From contig CM055102.1 in the NCBI GenBank assembly GCA_029204225.1, forward strand, positions 23,717,390 through 23,781,389: 64,000 nucleotides of DNA, read 5' to 3'. This document shows, one piece after another, positions 44,691 to 56,793 of this stretch (position 1 is its first letter; every line of letters begins with the position of its first letter). This stretch comes from Diphasiastrum complanatum. Taxonomy: Eukaryota > Streptophyta > Lycopodiopsida > Lycopodiales > Lycopodiaceae. The translations under genes and the position numbers were made by a program. The notes under the pieces were generated by a model, which was not told where the DNA came from, did no database searches, and saw only the letters and a list, made by a program, of their open reading frames with translations.

Positions 44691-45441
44691 GTAGTTGTTA
44701 AATCTATTGCCAAAAGACTCGCTCATCTTCTCCCTTACACACATCACAATTTGGCTTTTTGAAAGGTAGATCTTTATTTCATATTATACTAAATGTTTTT
44801 ACTCCTCGTGAAGTCTTTGACGTAGGACCTTAATTCTATGTTGATGAATTGGTTTGTGTTTCAAACCTATGTGAGTCCTCGGTCTCTTTTTCAATTAATG
44901 GACTTTTTTTCTACTCAAACTCTATTCTTGATTTTAAGAAGTGATATTCTCATCTTCTTTCATGGTGATATGTCGTCCTAGTGTTATAGCTTTAATCTTG
45001 TCCCCCCACACCGCTGCCCCCAATGGTAACATTTTCAAATCTCCCAGCTCTGATCTACTTGGTGCCTTAGTTCAAACATTCTCTCTTGAGCAAAGTAATC
45101 TTGGTTGGACTCAAGGCCTATGATCAATTTGGTGAAATCACTTTACTCTTTTGGCTTCATCTCGTCTTCTTTTGTCATCTTTATCTTTGGAAATCCATTT
45201 GTAATTTATTCGTAGCTCAATTTCCTGTGAAGGTTACAAGACTTTATATCTAGATCTTATTTTTAATGACATAATGCTTGATGATCCTAGCATCTATTGT
45301 TTTTGGCAATGTGTTATAGTTGTTACTTTATGGAACTTTTGGCTAGACAAAAATTGCAAGAAGCTTGGGTTTGGTGACTGTCCTTGTTTGAAGAGGCTCA
45401 CATATTTTGCTCCCTTTGATCTCCTTTGTATGTTTTTGTAA
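44691..45441 (+). pseudogene. LINE (non-LTR) reverse-transcriptase fragment
   Basis: VVVKSIAKRLAHLLPYTHHN matches the 'K.I.KLLANRLK.LLP' motif of plant LINE RTs. After a frameshift, KGRSLFHIILNVFTPRE resembles the 'GFV.GR.I.DNI' motif. SDILIFFHGDM sits where the 'ADD.LIF' catalytic box is expected; with Ser before Asp the box looks mutated. The C-terminal WQCVIVVTLWNFWLDKNCKK matches the 'W..V..LW.FWL.RN.R.F' pattern near LINE C termini. It ends at TAA (45439-45441), followed soon by an A-rich tract. It is 5'-truncated and full of frameshifts. Confidence 0.65.
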
Positions 45442-45479
45442 AATGTTCCTCGTCAATGGCTGATTGTTTTAGCAAAAAA

Positions 45480-46620
45480 AAGATAGTCTTTGAATATTAA
45501 AAATTCTGAAATAGATATCTATCTATTTATTTATCTATGACAATTGGATTGATTTATTAATTTTGCTATCATACTAGCTATTGATAAGAGCAAAATTTAT
45601 TAGCTAGTTGGAGCATTTAGAAGAACGGTCTTTTGAAAAACCAACAAGCAAAAAATAATATAAGATTGGAATCAATTTAAAAGAGTTTAATTAAATATTT
45701 TACATTTTAATGTTTTATATTATTATTTTTACTAAAGTCATCTGACTTTTTACTTTGACACAAAAGCAATAATAAAAATTAGGCATGAAGGTGAGATGTC
45801 TTTATCCACAAAATTTTATGGAATTTTTTTTTTTCTAGAAGCATTTATTCTCTCTCTCTTTTTTAAAGTTTATTTTAAGTCCTTTAAAATTGTGAGAATG
45901 TTTTTCATTTTTCAAAGTGCAAAATATATCTCAATCTTTCATTCCATGTTAGGTCTTACAATGTTGTGCTCGGGATCATAAAAAAGACCCTGCATTTTTT
46001 TTATGCTTCGATTTTTTATATAGTCACACAAACCCTTTTATGAGTGATGCAGAACATTCTCACAATTTTAAATATTTGTTTCTATCTTAAATATTACAGT
46101 GTGTGCTCATGAAACCTTTTTGGAGTTATCATCACAAACCTTGCATTTTTTTACGCTTCGATTTTTTAAGGACTACTGCTCACAAAAGGGTTTATTTGAC
46201 AATAAAAAATCGTCAAAATTTTGATGATCTTGCTTTTTTTTTAAAAGATGCCGATTTCATTCATATTCTTTGTCGTTTTCCAAACAATGGTTTAGAGTGT
46301 CTAAAAACTTGAAATCAATTTACTTTTTTGCCTTTCAAAATATATCACAACGTTATCTGAAATTCAAAAATAAAATCATCTTTTCAAACAGAAAGGTGGG
46401 TATGCACACATGCACGTCATACGAAAGGTAACAATAAAATATTGAATTTAATGAAAGGTACATGTGCACTTCAAAGTTCAAATTCCCCCGTACAACGAGG
46501 AAATAAAACAGTCACCAAACTTCAGATTGACAGGACACCAAACTTCAGATTGAGCAACTGGCACACACCCGGGACGCGGTACATTATACATCCAACCACC
46601 TAGATCTCACCACGTGGACG
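45480..46620. other. AT-rich spacer, no recognisable gene
   Basis: Poly-T and poly-A runs are common. A 'tgcatttttttta(t/c)gcttcgattttttа'-type phrase occurs twice, near 45991 and 46141, and both times an 'aaaccctttta'- or 'aaaagggttta'-type phrase follows. This is a weak direct repeat. Confidence 0.4.
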
Positions 46621-46689
46621 ATTTAAAATTGGTTAGTAGAAACGTGGCGGCATCTGAACGCTTAAACGGAGATCCAACGATACAAATCT

Positions 46690-46900
46690 CTTCTGATGTA
46701 CCGCCGTGCCTATGAAGGAGAGAAGAGGCCCCACGGCGCCCTGGCCCCATGGGCCCTGGCAGTTGGGGGGCAATGGCGGGGAGATGACCTCTCTCTGTGG
46801 AAATGATTGCAAGCAGGTGGGTGTGGTGTCCTTACAAATCCTTTCAGATTCCAAGGCGCATGCCCCACAGGAGCCAGGGCCTGGCCCCCCATGCTGCCTT
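46690..46900. other. Isolated GC-rich island
   Basis: About 210 bp clearly richer in G+C than its surroundings, with 'ccacggcgccctggccccat' and 'ggagccagggcctggccccc' segments. Both strands are open over short frames (96 and 92 codons), but neither matches a known family. It could be a promoter or first-exon CpG-type region, or an insertion. Confidence 0.4.
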
Positions 46901-46919
46901 GGATTTAGCAAATTGAAAT

Positions 46920-49440
46920 TCCATTCACAGGCCCTTTCATTAATAAAAGCAAGGAAAATTATTTTATTGAATCACTCTTTGGCATTTGACACTTAAATCA
47001 TGATTCATGGCCACTGAACTCAAATCAAGCTTCTTCTAAGTTATCTTCAAGAAAACTCGCATTTTTTAAAGCTTGAAACTATTCATTCTTGCAGTTTGTC
47101 GGTTTTCTTTCTTGCAAAGGCACTTCTTGAATTTCAGCTATCATAAATCTTGTAACAAATTCACATATCTATCATGCCCGTGAGTAAGAGTATTCTTGGT
47201 CCCCGCCCCCAAGTTTGGGTATTGATACCTTTGCCAAAGTAGCTTACTGCATTAAGCTATTGTGACGATTTGCTAAGTTCTAGATCGTGTCAGTTCTAGA
47301 TCAGGCCAAGATATAAATGTTTCTTTTTTAAAGTTCTTATGATATGCAATCTATTTTTTTTTCAAGAAATTTCTCTCATTTAAATGTTTTGATAAAGCAA
47401 AGCCTCTCAAACATTATGTTGCAGTCAAGAATCATACCTCTCAATATTATCTTTGTTATTATTCTACTAGGCCTATGTTTGGCCCAATCGATGCTTGTAC
47501 GTGTACTCGAGCTAGGGGGGGAAGTATAGGTTTTGCCCTAATATCAATTTCTTTTTGCAAAAGGTATATGGTATCAAATTTTGTTGTGGTGGCCAAAAGT
47601 TAAATATATAAGGAACACATTGGATTCTAAAATCTTTAAATACTAGGACTCGACCAATAATAAAAATAGTGATAACCACCCAACACTTGTATTTTCATTT
47701 TCAGATGTTACAATACTCGGTAATTCGGAGTGTGTGGGGGTATATACCTACCAATTCTACATATTCACAAGAGTAAACACCCACCAATTTCGAGTATTGT
47801 CTTGTGCCAACCACATATGTTATTTTGTAAATATAGCTTAAAAAAAGTTGTACAACTAATAAATTAATCATAAAAGATCATAAAAACAATAATTTTTTAT
47901 GAAAAATATTATCAAATAATAGCTGGAATTGATATCTATCAAGGTAGTTTATGATTTTTGAGACCCAATGGGCCAAGTCTTTTGTATTTTGTTTATGACT
48001 CTAAGAGCCTCCCAACAATGGGTTTAACCCTTCACACTTTTCATTTAAAATGAACAGGTTGAGATTGTGTATCAAGTTTGATGTCATCAAGAAATAACAC
48101 GCTCCATCATGAAAGGAACATATACCCTTCAAATTTCACCCATGCTTTGATACTTTTAAAGTTCAACCCTTAATGATATAAGAGGAAGGTGGGAGTAAGA
48201 TTGCCCAATGACTAGGAAGGGGACCAAGACCATTTTTCTTTGGGACCAACATTTTAGTGATGGTTGAAATTGGCATATTGCCATGTTGTTGCACAGGTTG
48301 AGCTTTATGCCATTATGAGCTCCCTCTCACAATATGATGAATCATCAAAACTTAGGAATAAAACAAGGCGTTACCCTCATACAGAGGAAGCTAAAAAAGT
48401 ATGTGCTCTAATATTCTTCATTACTCGAATGATTTTTTGGAAGCGCCTATGGAATGGTGTAACATTGTCCTTGACATTGAAGTGGTGCCAATCCCATAGC
48501 ACTAGGGCTTCATTCAAATTGTCAATTACGAAGTCAACTAGATGAGTCTGAAAAGTTTGCAGTTGCAAAGGTTGGCAAGCGATTAAACAACCAAACTCAT
48601 ACATTGAGATTGTGGATCTTGTTGTTTTGTCTCCTAGTGGCTAGAATATTGAATTTCAATTTGAAAGGTAATTGATTTATTGTCATGGTTCCACTACATC
48701 TACATATTGTAATGAAGTCATCACATCATCGCACCACAATATCGTAGTTAGTTTTTAAATATTAACAAGTGGGTGCTTTATCATGATCAAAGTAAAGTCA
48801 CAATTCTCAATTGCTCCCCAAAAAAACTAGATCCCGTGATATCTGATATTATTCATAATTTTTGGCCTTGCCTATGCGTTGAGGTCAGTCAATTGCATTT
48901 TCTTTTTAAAAGTCAACAGTAAAGGATATTATGTGGTGATTGTCTTAATTTTTAAGGCTGAAACCTTTGTTGAGAGCTACAGTAGCATGCATCTATTGCC
49001 ATTTAAAAATTAGTATGATGTCAAGCAAAGAATTCATGAGCCATAAGTAAAAGCAAAAGTTTAGAAAAAATGTAAACTCATGAATGGATAGATTCTAAAA
49101 AGAAAAAGCAAAAGTTTTAAAAAAAACATAAACAAATGAATGGATAGATTGTGAAAAGCAAAATCGAAAGCGGCGCCCTCTTCATTCTTCACTTTAGCAC
49201 TTCCATATCTCGAACTTCCTCGTGAAGCACCCTAGCCAACATCATAAATTCACCTTCCCTCGTGCTTTTCACTCTTTTCTATCATATCATATTGCAAGGC
49301 CAGTAGTGTGCACAAAATAATGCCTACCGAAGTCACCACTTTTTAATGAAAATTATGTGGTTATCGTAGTTCTAGTTGTTGGTCAGACAAAGATGTATTT
49401 ATGTATGTTTTGTTTATGTGGTGGGATGAGGATCGTTTTG
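46920..49440. other. No recognisable gene
   Basis: AT-rich spacer. The minus-strand frame 48377-48604 (LQTFQTHLVDFVIDNLNEAL) reads like a helical protein fragment but has no recognised family or splice context. Confidence 0.35.
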
Positions 49441-49446
49441 TGATAG

Positions 49447-49743
49447 GTGGGGTCTGCCAACGCTTGTGTATGGCAGAGGCCTTTGGAGCCAACGGTGAAA
49501 AGGGATGATGCACATGGTATGATTTATGTCACGGCGGGATGCAAGGAATTATGCATTTTGGATCTGATTCAATTCTTTAAGGGTTGTGATCGAGGGTTTG
49601 CGTTGCTAAAACATTTCAATCCGAATCTGATCACTCATAATAAGCATCTGTTTCTTTTTCCAATCTCATGGATAAACTTTTATCTATTTTGCAACAGAGC
49701 TAGAGGTGATTGTATAAAGTTTTATATTATCTATGTCATTTAA
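49447..49743 (+). CDS. ORF of unknown nature, possible exon remnant
   Basis: Ninety-eight codons. The first half (WQRPLEPTVKRDDAHGMIYV, then DLIQFFKGCDRGFALLKHFN) has the composition of a real globular protein; the second half is low quality. I do not recognise it. It runs into the tandem duplication at 49653, so at least the tail is not genuine coding sequence. Confidence 0.25.
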   Translation: MGSANACVWQRPLEPTVKRDDAHGMIYVTAGCKELCILDLIQFFKGCDRGFALLKHFNPNLITHNKHLFLFPISWINFYLFCNRARGDCIKFYIIYVI

Positions 49744-49905
49744 TCTTCGTGTATAATCAAGTAGCTCGAAATAGAGTCTGATCTTTTTCCAGCCTCACAA
49801 ATAAACTTTTATTCGTTTTGCAGGAGGGCTGGAGGTGATTGTATAAAGTTATCCGTGTCATTTAATCTTCATGTATGATCAAGTACCTCAAAACAGAGTT
49901 AGATT
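49653..49905. repeat. Tandem duplication, period about 129 bp
   Basis: Copy 1 begins 'tctttttccaatctcatgg' (49653) and copy 2 'tctttttccagcctcac' (49782). Both continue with an 'aaacttttat..' segment, 'tgattgtataaagtt' and 'gtcatttaatcttc.tgta', then 'tcaagta'. Copy 2 has a small deletion and more than ten substitutions. Confidence 0.88.
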
Positions 49906-49984
49906 CTTATAGAAATGTGATGTGGTTTTTCTGCTATAATTAGTTTATGTCATCATTGTGGATACAATACAGTCATATTTGAGT

Positions 49985-50475
49985 TTGTCAGGAGATGGTG
50001 GTAAAAAGAATCTCCTCAGAGTGTGCACTGCGTGGATTGCGATGGATTATGTAGGCAAATACAAAACAAAATTTCGTGATGGTTTGTGGAGCGGAAGAGC
50101 AGATAGTTAGACAAAGCAGTAAGAGAGTCGGACAGAAAATGAAATAGAAAAAGCATGCGACACTGACAAAGATCTGAGTGCAACAACAAGATAGTAGTCG
50201 ATTCAGATGAATCTGTATGAAAATACAAGTCAGATTGATGTTGTGAGCACAAGACAATTGCGGACGAAACCGTGTGCTCAAAAGCTAATTTTGCTCTATA
50301 AACGCTATGAGCTTATTACTGACAATCACTCTGAAAGAAAAAATCGATGCGTGGAAGCATCTACCATGTCTATCTCTAATCACACTTTTTTTTGCACGGT
50401 ATATCGTATATGTTTACAATAATCATCTATATACAATTTCACATTAGTGCAGATGTATGTACAAAAAGTGGCGTG
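49985..50475 (-). repeat. C-type LTR fragment
   Basis: It matches the LTR of element C (about 62490-62880) from the 'cagacagaa' region through 'gagcacaa.acaat.gcggac' and 'ctattactgacaat' to 'gtgcagatg'. It has the same orientation as element C and is truncated at both ends. A gypsy protease frame begins at its right edge. Confidence 0.7.
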
Positions 50476-51640
50476 GAGCCATTGTGCCATCTGGAATAGA
50501 TCGTGGAGCCATACCAAATGAGTTGAGACAACCGACAAACGCTGAAGTGGTTCATAATGTAGATATGAGCTTACTTCATATAGGTGTTGCTAAAGGTAAC
50601 GGCATCACTTTACCAGTGCACTACAAATCTTATCCATCCCTGCAAGCCATTCTAGATAGTGGGTCTGGCGTGAATATTATCGCCCTGTCCTTAGCCAGGC
50701 ATGGGGAATATCCACTTTGAAAAAGCCTAAGAACAAGTTACGAATGGCTGACCAAAGAACGCCTGCCAGTCACATAAGAAATTCATCGATTAAAATTGCA
50801 AGTTTGAATTTTACCATAGATTGTGTCATACTGGATTTCCATGATGAACCACACACCTATAAATTCTTTCTTGGAATACCTTGGTTAGAAATGGTCAGAG
50901 TAATTCAAGATTGGAATAAAAACAAAATTGTTTTTGGCAACAGAGACAGGAGAATCTTTGTTGATGCCACGGAAAAGATAAAGCCTGCACGAATTGAAGA
51001 CGATTGGTCTTCAACTACCTATGATGACCCAAAAAGTATCAATTCAACCATAAAGGGTCATTATGTGCAGAGTACTTATATTTTCAATTGGGGTCATGCC
51101 TTAGAAACCATCGATTGTGTCAACGCCACCCTTTGTGAACAAGAAGTTCAAAAAGAGGACCCAACCAATGTTACCATAAACTCCATGGATATCAACACTC
51201 CCATCATGCCTTTATACATGATAGATGCACTCCCTATTGAGTGGATACCTGAAGATGTTTTTGCTACTGAAGTATCCACCAGTGAGGATGGCAGTCTTAC
51301 TGTGGGAGAAAATGGGTTATCTAATGACCAGCTTATTCACTTACTGGATCTAGAGCAATTAGGAAAGCGTTGTATAACCAAACGAGATTAAACTTCCATC
51401 ACCATTGGCTTGTGTGCAACATCCACGACCAATAAACACTCGTGTATACAGACCAAAATTAAAAGTCTATCAATGGGACGTACACAATGATGAAATCTTA
51501 AACACCATTGACGAAGACTTAGTATGCGAAAAAACAAAAAAACAAAAAAATCCGTGCATGCCTACTACTAAAGAAACAAAAACATCCTGCATGCTAAAAA
51601 AAGAAATCAAAGATTGATGTACGCTGATAAGCAATTCCAA
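50476..51640 (+). pseudogene. Ty3/gypsy-like protease region
   Basis: SYPSLQAILDSGSGVNIIAL holds the retropepsin DSG motif. One frameshift later come KLRMADQRTPASHIRNSSIK, FTIDCVILDFHDEPHTYKF and LGIPWLEMVRVIQDWNKNKI, the C-terminal part of the protease with the 'G.PWL' flap-end motif. An acidic linker follows up to about 51390, then a Lys-rich stretch. No reverse transcriptase follows, so the copy is cut at its 3' side. It is similar in type to the gypsy fragment at 52250-53542 but on the opposite strand. Confidence 0.72.
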
Positions 51641-51699
51641 ATGCGTGAAAAGCTGAAACATCCAATCAAACCTTTCATACACAACCAAACAAATCCTAG

Positions 51700-52245
51700 T
51701 CAGCAGGCTACAAGCAAACCTGTAGAGGATATCCTAGTTTCTCACTAGATTCTAACATATATCCACCCATGGATGTCATTTTGAATGAAAACCTATGAGA
51801 TACACAAAGATCTCTTGATAAGGTGTGATCTAAGATAGATTTATAGCTTTCAAAAAGCTTCTAATCTCGGCCCAATCAATCCTAGTTCAACTTGGATGAT
51901 GGTATAATAGATGAACTACAAATATCCTAGCAAATCACTCCTCAATAAATTGATTCTAGTTCAATTTTGATATTTCACAGACACTTAAGATCTGAACAAA
52001 TCAGCCTTAAAGATCTGATCTAATGCTTCAAAATGAATTGCTTCAATGACTCAAATCACTATTTGATCATTTGCATTCAATAGATTGAACCTAGATCTAG
52101 ACAATGCACTAAAAACCTTGAATTTTGGACTAGTATGCACTTTTTTGGATCAAGAACACTAATGGAAGTTAATTTGAAGGTTGATGTACAGTTTCACACG
52201 TGTGGACAGTACTTCAGCAGCCCACAAATTGATCTTGACCAGAAA
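51700..52245. other. Non-coding, possibly a B-type LTR relative
   Basis: 'tttcacacgtgtggacag' near 52191-52208 matches the palindromic box of element B's LTR (12177-12194), and the flanking A/T-rich text is similar in style. Ends could not be defined. Confidence 0.3.
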
Positions 52246-52249
52246 CAAT

Positions 52250-53542
52250 GATGTTACTTCTCTCCTTGAACTCACGTTCTGAAGCACTTGCGCAGTCCTC
52301 AACCACGGTCTTTCTAGTAAAACGCGGTAGGCAAATGGGACTCTGGTATGTCCATCACCACAAAAGTGATCACAAACTGCATTCCCACTATTTTTATAGG
52401 CATATCGTCAACTACACCTTTTGGTTTTACACAAGATTGATCTGCTAGCTTGACGGCGAATTTTGTCGGCTTCAATCTTTGTAAACCCCATTTCTAATAC
52501 AGAGTAGTGGAGATCAAATTTACACCTGATCCTCCATCTACCATTGTTGCCTCATCCTCGAATCTCTTGTGCTTGATTGGCAGGGTGATGTTGTGTTCTT
52601 CACTTTCCCACGCTGCCCCAATGTGGAGGATGTTACTGGTTTTTTCATAGCCCGCACAATATATGGGCTCTGATGTTACTGGTTCCTCTTCAGCTTTGGC
52701 CCATTCATCCAGGATGCTCTTTGGCTTGTGGTGCAATCTACAGTAATTCTCTGAGGGAAAAACTAGCATAGCTTGCTAGCAAACTTGCGAGCACTTCAGT
52801 GTGCGGATCCTCGGCTCCACCATGTGGAAAGGTGGTTGGTGATGGTGCAACCGATCATTCTGATGAGTACGTAATGGTGAGTCCCCTTGTGGTACTAGTT
52901 CCTCAACAACAGGAGGTTCTGCAGGCAGATATGTCTCTTGCTTGAGCTTTTTCCTTCTCTTGCACTTTCTGCACCAGTGGCGTATCTTCTAATATTGTCT
53001 TCCTTCTTCCCTCACATTCGAATATGGCCCTGTAGTTGAGGGTTGATCATTGGATACTGATGGTGGCGGTGAGGCAGCCACTTCCTTCCGCTTTTGTGCT
53101 CGCGTGACGGCTAACACTGGGGCATGGAAGTGTTGCTTTTCTGGTGGCATCCCTGCTGGAACTACTGTTGATTGCACTGCAATGAAATTAAGGTGCCCCT
53201 TGATGATAAGGATAAGAAGTCTGATAGGGACTCCTCTTTTGTTGTATGATCCGGGGGTTAAATGGGCAAAATGTCGTCTCATGCGATGATGCATTGCACA
53301 GATGGCAAAATCTTTGTGTCAGTCTCAAATTTTGCTTTAAGACCAAACACTCATTGGTTGTATGGTTCTGAGTGCAAACTGAGCACCATACATTTTCTCG
53401 GCGGGGATACTACGGCTGGTTCTGCTTCGATGGATTTTGATTTGGTGCTACAGCTCCCTACAAGGCCTTCAATTTTTGATCAAACTGAGCTGTCAGTTGT
53501 TCCATATGCTGCTTGTATAGCTTTGTCATTTGTCCCAGAGCC
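52250..53542 (-). pseudogene. Ty3/gypsy-like gag-protease remnant
   Basis: Read on minus from 53542: a helical segment (GQMTKLYKQHMEQLTAQFDQ), a zinc-knuckle-like VWCSVCTQNHTTNECLVL (about 53340-53400) and a basic linker. The protease follows, with MVDGGSGVNLISTTLY (about 52494-52545), KFAVKLADQSCVKPKG and MPIKIVGMQFVITFVVMDIP. The usual DSG or DTG reads DGG. Stops occur throughout. Copia copy E1 abuts its 5' side at 53543. Confidence 0.75.
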
Positions 53543-54230
53543 TGATGAGGCAAGGGAGATAGAAGAACGTGATCGGAGAAGAGAGCATGAATACTGCAGA
53601 ACAGCTCTTCCGTTACAATCAGCTGCTAGATGCAAAAACAGTCTTATAGAAAGCTCATGCTAAATGTAATCACAGCTTAAAGTGTTCTAATTGCCCAACA
53701 GGATCTTAAAAATTAATTCATACTCAGGAAAAGCAAGAGTACAGTCCACCGAAGAGATTAGAAATGGTTTGTGTGGGGTAGTACTGAAAAAAGGATTCAA
53801 TATGAAGTTTTGTTCTAAAATAGATTGAAATAACAATGTGATATCACGAGTTCCTCAGGCATCAAAGACAGCCATCGTTTGATCAGATACTGAGGAGTCA
53901 TAGACGTCCGTGTTCTGATCAGAGTGAGTAAACAAGCACAATCAAACAACAATGGAATGCATTCAAATCACAATAAGCATTCATCTATGTTATACACAAA
54001 TAGAAAAGTGTATTGTTGTTATATTACACTGAAGCACAACAACGATAGTTATAACCAGAATGACGGCTTAACTGAGAGGCTCAAAATCATATGTCTCATG
54101 GACGGAGTGTCTCATGTAATCTGTGCTGGGATGATCTATTTATAGATTCCATCCATGTTTTAATTACATTAAATGTTTGTCACCTAATTAGGTAAGCCAT
54201 TGTACTTGGAAGTATATGGCTTTCGTGACA
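53543..54230 (-). repeat. LTR remnant of E1
   Basis: Reverse-complemented, it matches 10457-11139 of element A's LTR, including the 'tgatcagaacacgga'/'tcctcag' block. It lacks the first roughly 800 bp of the LTR, so the internal deletion runs from RNase H into the middle of the LTR. Confidence 0.85.
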
Positions 54231-55603
54231 ACTCAACTGGATCCATACAAATTCTCGATGTACTCTGCTTTGGTCGAAGAAAGTGCAACTGATTTCTACT
54301 TCCTTGAGTTCCACAAAATTGGTCCCCCTGCCAGATAGAAACAGAACCCGGAGGTAGATTTTCTGGTAGAGACTGTTCCTCCCCAATTTGAGTCGGATTA
54401 GCCTCGCAGAATGAGCAGGTCGATAGCATTTCCATCATAACATAAAATGTGATCTAAACTTTCTTGAATATATCTCATCACTCTCTTTAATGCTTTCCAA
54501 TGAGAGATCCTAGGATTAGACATTAATTGACTTAACGTGCTAACAATGTATGCTAAATGTGGTCTAGTACACAACATTGTATACATCAAAGATCCTATTA
54601 GTGAATGATAAGGATACTTTTCTATGTCGAGTACTTCACTACCAGAATCAGCACAAGTAGGTTTAGTCAATACTATACTTGGATCCATCGGAGTATCAAT
54701 TGGTTTGCAATCAGACATATGAAACTTTTTTGAAATGCCTTTTAGATATGTCTGTTGGCTAAGATAGATCTTCTTATGAAGTTTATTTCTAGTAATGTGA
54801 ATTCCTAGCAAAGAATGGATAGCTCCTAAATCAGTCATGTCAAATTCCTTTGACAGATCATTCTTAGTAGTGTGCAGAAGAGAAGTGTCATTAGACAAAA
54901 TAAATGCATCATCTACGTAAAGAGCTATGTGAACTGGACTGGTGCCTATATGCTTTGAATAAACATTACAGTCAACTGAATTGTTTGCAAATCCCAATTG
55001 AATGAGATAAGAGTTGATTCTATCAAACCATGCTCTTGAGATCTGTTTTAGACCGTAGATTGCTTTGTGCAGCTTGCACACTTTGTGCTCTTGGCCTTTG
55101 ACTTTGAATCCTTCTAGTTGGAAGGTATATAGCTCATCTTCGACGTTTCCATTGATAAATGTTGTCTTGACATCCATTTGGTGCATTTCAAGTTCTTATG
55201 TGACTGCTAATGCAATCAAAGTCCTAGTTGATTGCATCTTGACTACAGGACTAAAAATTTCTTGATAATCCAATCTTTGGACATGAGTGAATCCTTTAGC
55301 CACCAGCCGTGCTTTCCATTTAGCAATGGAACCATCAGAGTTGATCTTCTTCTTGAAGATCCACTTGTTGTCGATAACTCTCTTGTGAGTGGGGAAGTCG
55401 ACCAGTGTCCAAGTTTGATTTGTCAAAAGTGAGTTGTACTCGCTTTCCATAGCTTCTTGCCACTTCACAACATCCTTGGAGCTAATTGCTTTGGCTAGGA
55501 TCTTTGGTTCTTTTGATGAAGTCCATAATGATTGAGGTGTATACCTCTCAGGAACTGTCCGAGTCCGTGAGGGGGACATGTTTATCACTGGCTATGCACG
55601 TTG
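54231..55603 (-). pseudogene. E1 reverse transcriptase and partial RNase H
   Basis: RT motifs are NKWIFKKKINSDGSIAKWKA, LDYQEIFSPVVKMQSTRTLI, HQMDVKTTFINGNVEDELYT, LHKAIYGLKQISRAWF and HIALYVDDAFILS (catalytic YVDD kept). A stop separates the two main frames at about 55190. The RNase H part shows STRIC-like decay and ends after only its first third. Confidence 0.9.
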
Positions 55604-55814
55604 TGACCATGAACTTGTACATTAGTGATAATAACGTGAGGTAGATTTGCATGAAATCATACCTAAACTATCCTAAGAAGTGTTGATTGTTAAACATGCA
55701 AGCAACTTAATGGAAAAGGGTGTAAAAAACTAAGTAAAAATGAACAAACTAGCTCTAATTTGACCTCACATCACCACAATGCATAAACTAATTCTAAAAT
55801 ACCTTGATCAGATG
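55604..55814. other. Unassigned spacer between E1 and D1
   Basis: About 210 bp with no match to either element or to the gypsy remnant. Confidence 0.4.
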
Positions 55815-56774
55815 TCGAGGAGTCAGAGACATCCATGATCTGTCAGATTGAGTGAACGAGCTAAACAAGCAAATAGATCGATGTAATGAAATCACAACAC
55901 ATACATACATCCACATAAAACACATATGATGAACAGGTCTTGCTTGTACTTTACATTCAATGCTTGTAATGAAGCAAGAGCAACAAATTGATTACAAATC
56001 TTCCACTCTTCTCGCTTGTTGCTAAATGAGAGCTGGAGATGTATATATACACATCATTATTGTTTGTTACAAGAATCATTGTTAACTAGTCTATAATTAC
56101 AAAACTAGTTTAATTTGAACTGTGAACTTGGTCGTGAAATAATGTACAAGTTTAAGCTCCGCTTCGGGAGCGTGAAGTTGCCGTTGTAGAAGCCGTAGGT
56201 GAACCGTAATGTTGGCTTGGCAGTTTGTAATGGTCGCAACGTTTGTCGCAAGACGTAGCTTGCAGTTCCCTTCGGTTTTGGTCTTCGTATAGTGACCACA
56301 AGATTGACTTCAGCGGTGCCTTGCGGTAGATCGCAGCCATTGCCTTGGCAGTGGCTTGCACTTTTGGTCTTCGTTTATACTGTAAGGTTGACTCATACGG
56401 TTCGGTGTCGTAGATCACAGCCATTGCCTTGGCGATTCCTTGCGGTGGCTTGCGCTTTTGGTCTTTGCTTACAACCGTAAGGTTGACTCATACAGTTCGT
56501 TGCGATGCGACACATGTGATTTCTTTGGTATGCTAAACTTTTCTTTGTATTTGTGCAGACCTTGCAGAAAAGATCAATATTGTTGAAGATGGCCAGGTCT
56601 TCAATGTTCTCAAGATAACTTTGAACTTGATATTCGAATGTGAGAAGAATAGGATTGGTTACCCTTTATGCTTTGATCCATGGATGAAGATCAGCCGGAA
56701 GCCCAATGCAATCGTTCTTCAAATAGTTCGGCCATCTGATTTCAAGGAGGAAACTATGAGCTTAATTTCCAACA
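55815..56774 (-). repeat. 3' LTR of D1, outer end missing
   Basis: The inner end is TGTTGGAAATTAAGC (minus, at 56774). It aligns with 61218-62180 but lacks about 230 bp at its outer end. A TATA-like 'gatgtatatatacaca' lies near 56038. Three degenerate units with 'ttttggtctt', 'gtaaggttgactcatac' and 'cagccattgccttggc' occupy 56280-56510. Confidence 0.88.
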
Positions 56775-56793
56775 GTTCCCCTTAAGGTCACGG
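56775..56793 (-). other. Polypurine tract of D1
   Basis: On minus, CCTTAAGGGGAAC directly precedes the LTR start TGTTGG. Confidence 0.7.

Larger units (their letters stand above)
53543..55603 (-). mobile_element. Copia copy E1, truncated, same lineage as A and D1
   Basis: It comprises a 3' LTR remnant (53543-54230) joined directly to a broken RNase H and then reverse transcriptase up to about 55603, where homology to D1 stops upstream of the RT. Gag, protease, integrase and the 5' LTR are absent. The LTR outer end (CATCA on minus) is the same as in element A and abuts gypsy sequence, which marks the original insertion edge. Confidence 0.85.

Noticed and set aside
46690-46900. Organellar or rRNA insertion
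   Set aside because: I recognise no plastid, mitochondrial or rRNA sequence in the GC-rich island. Composition alone is not evidence.
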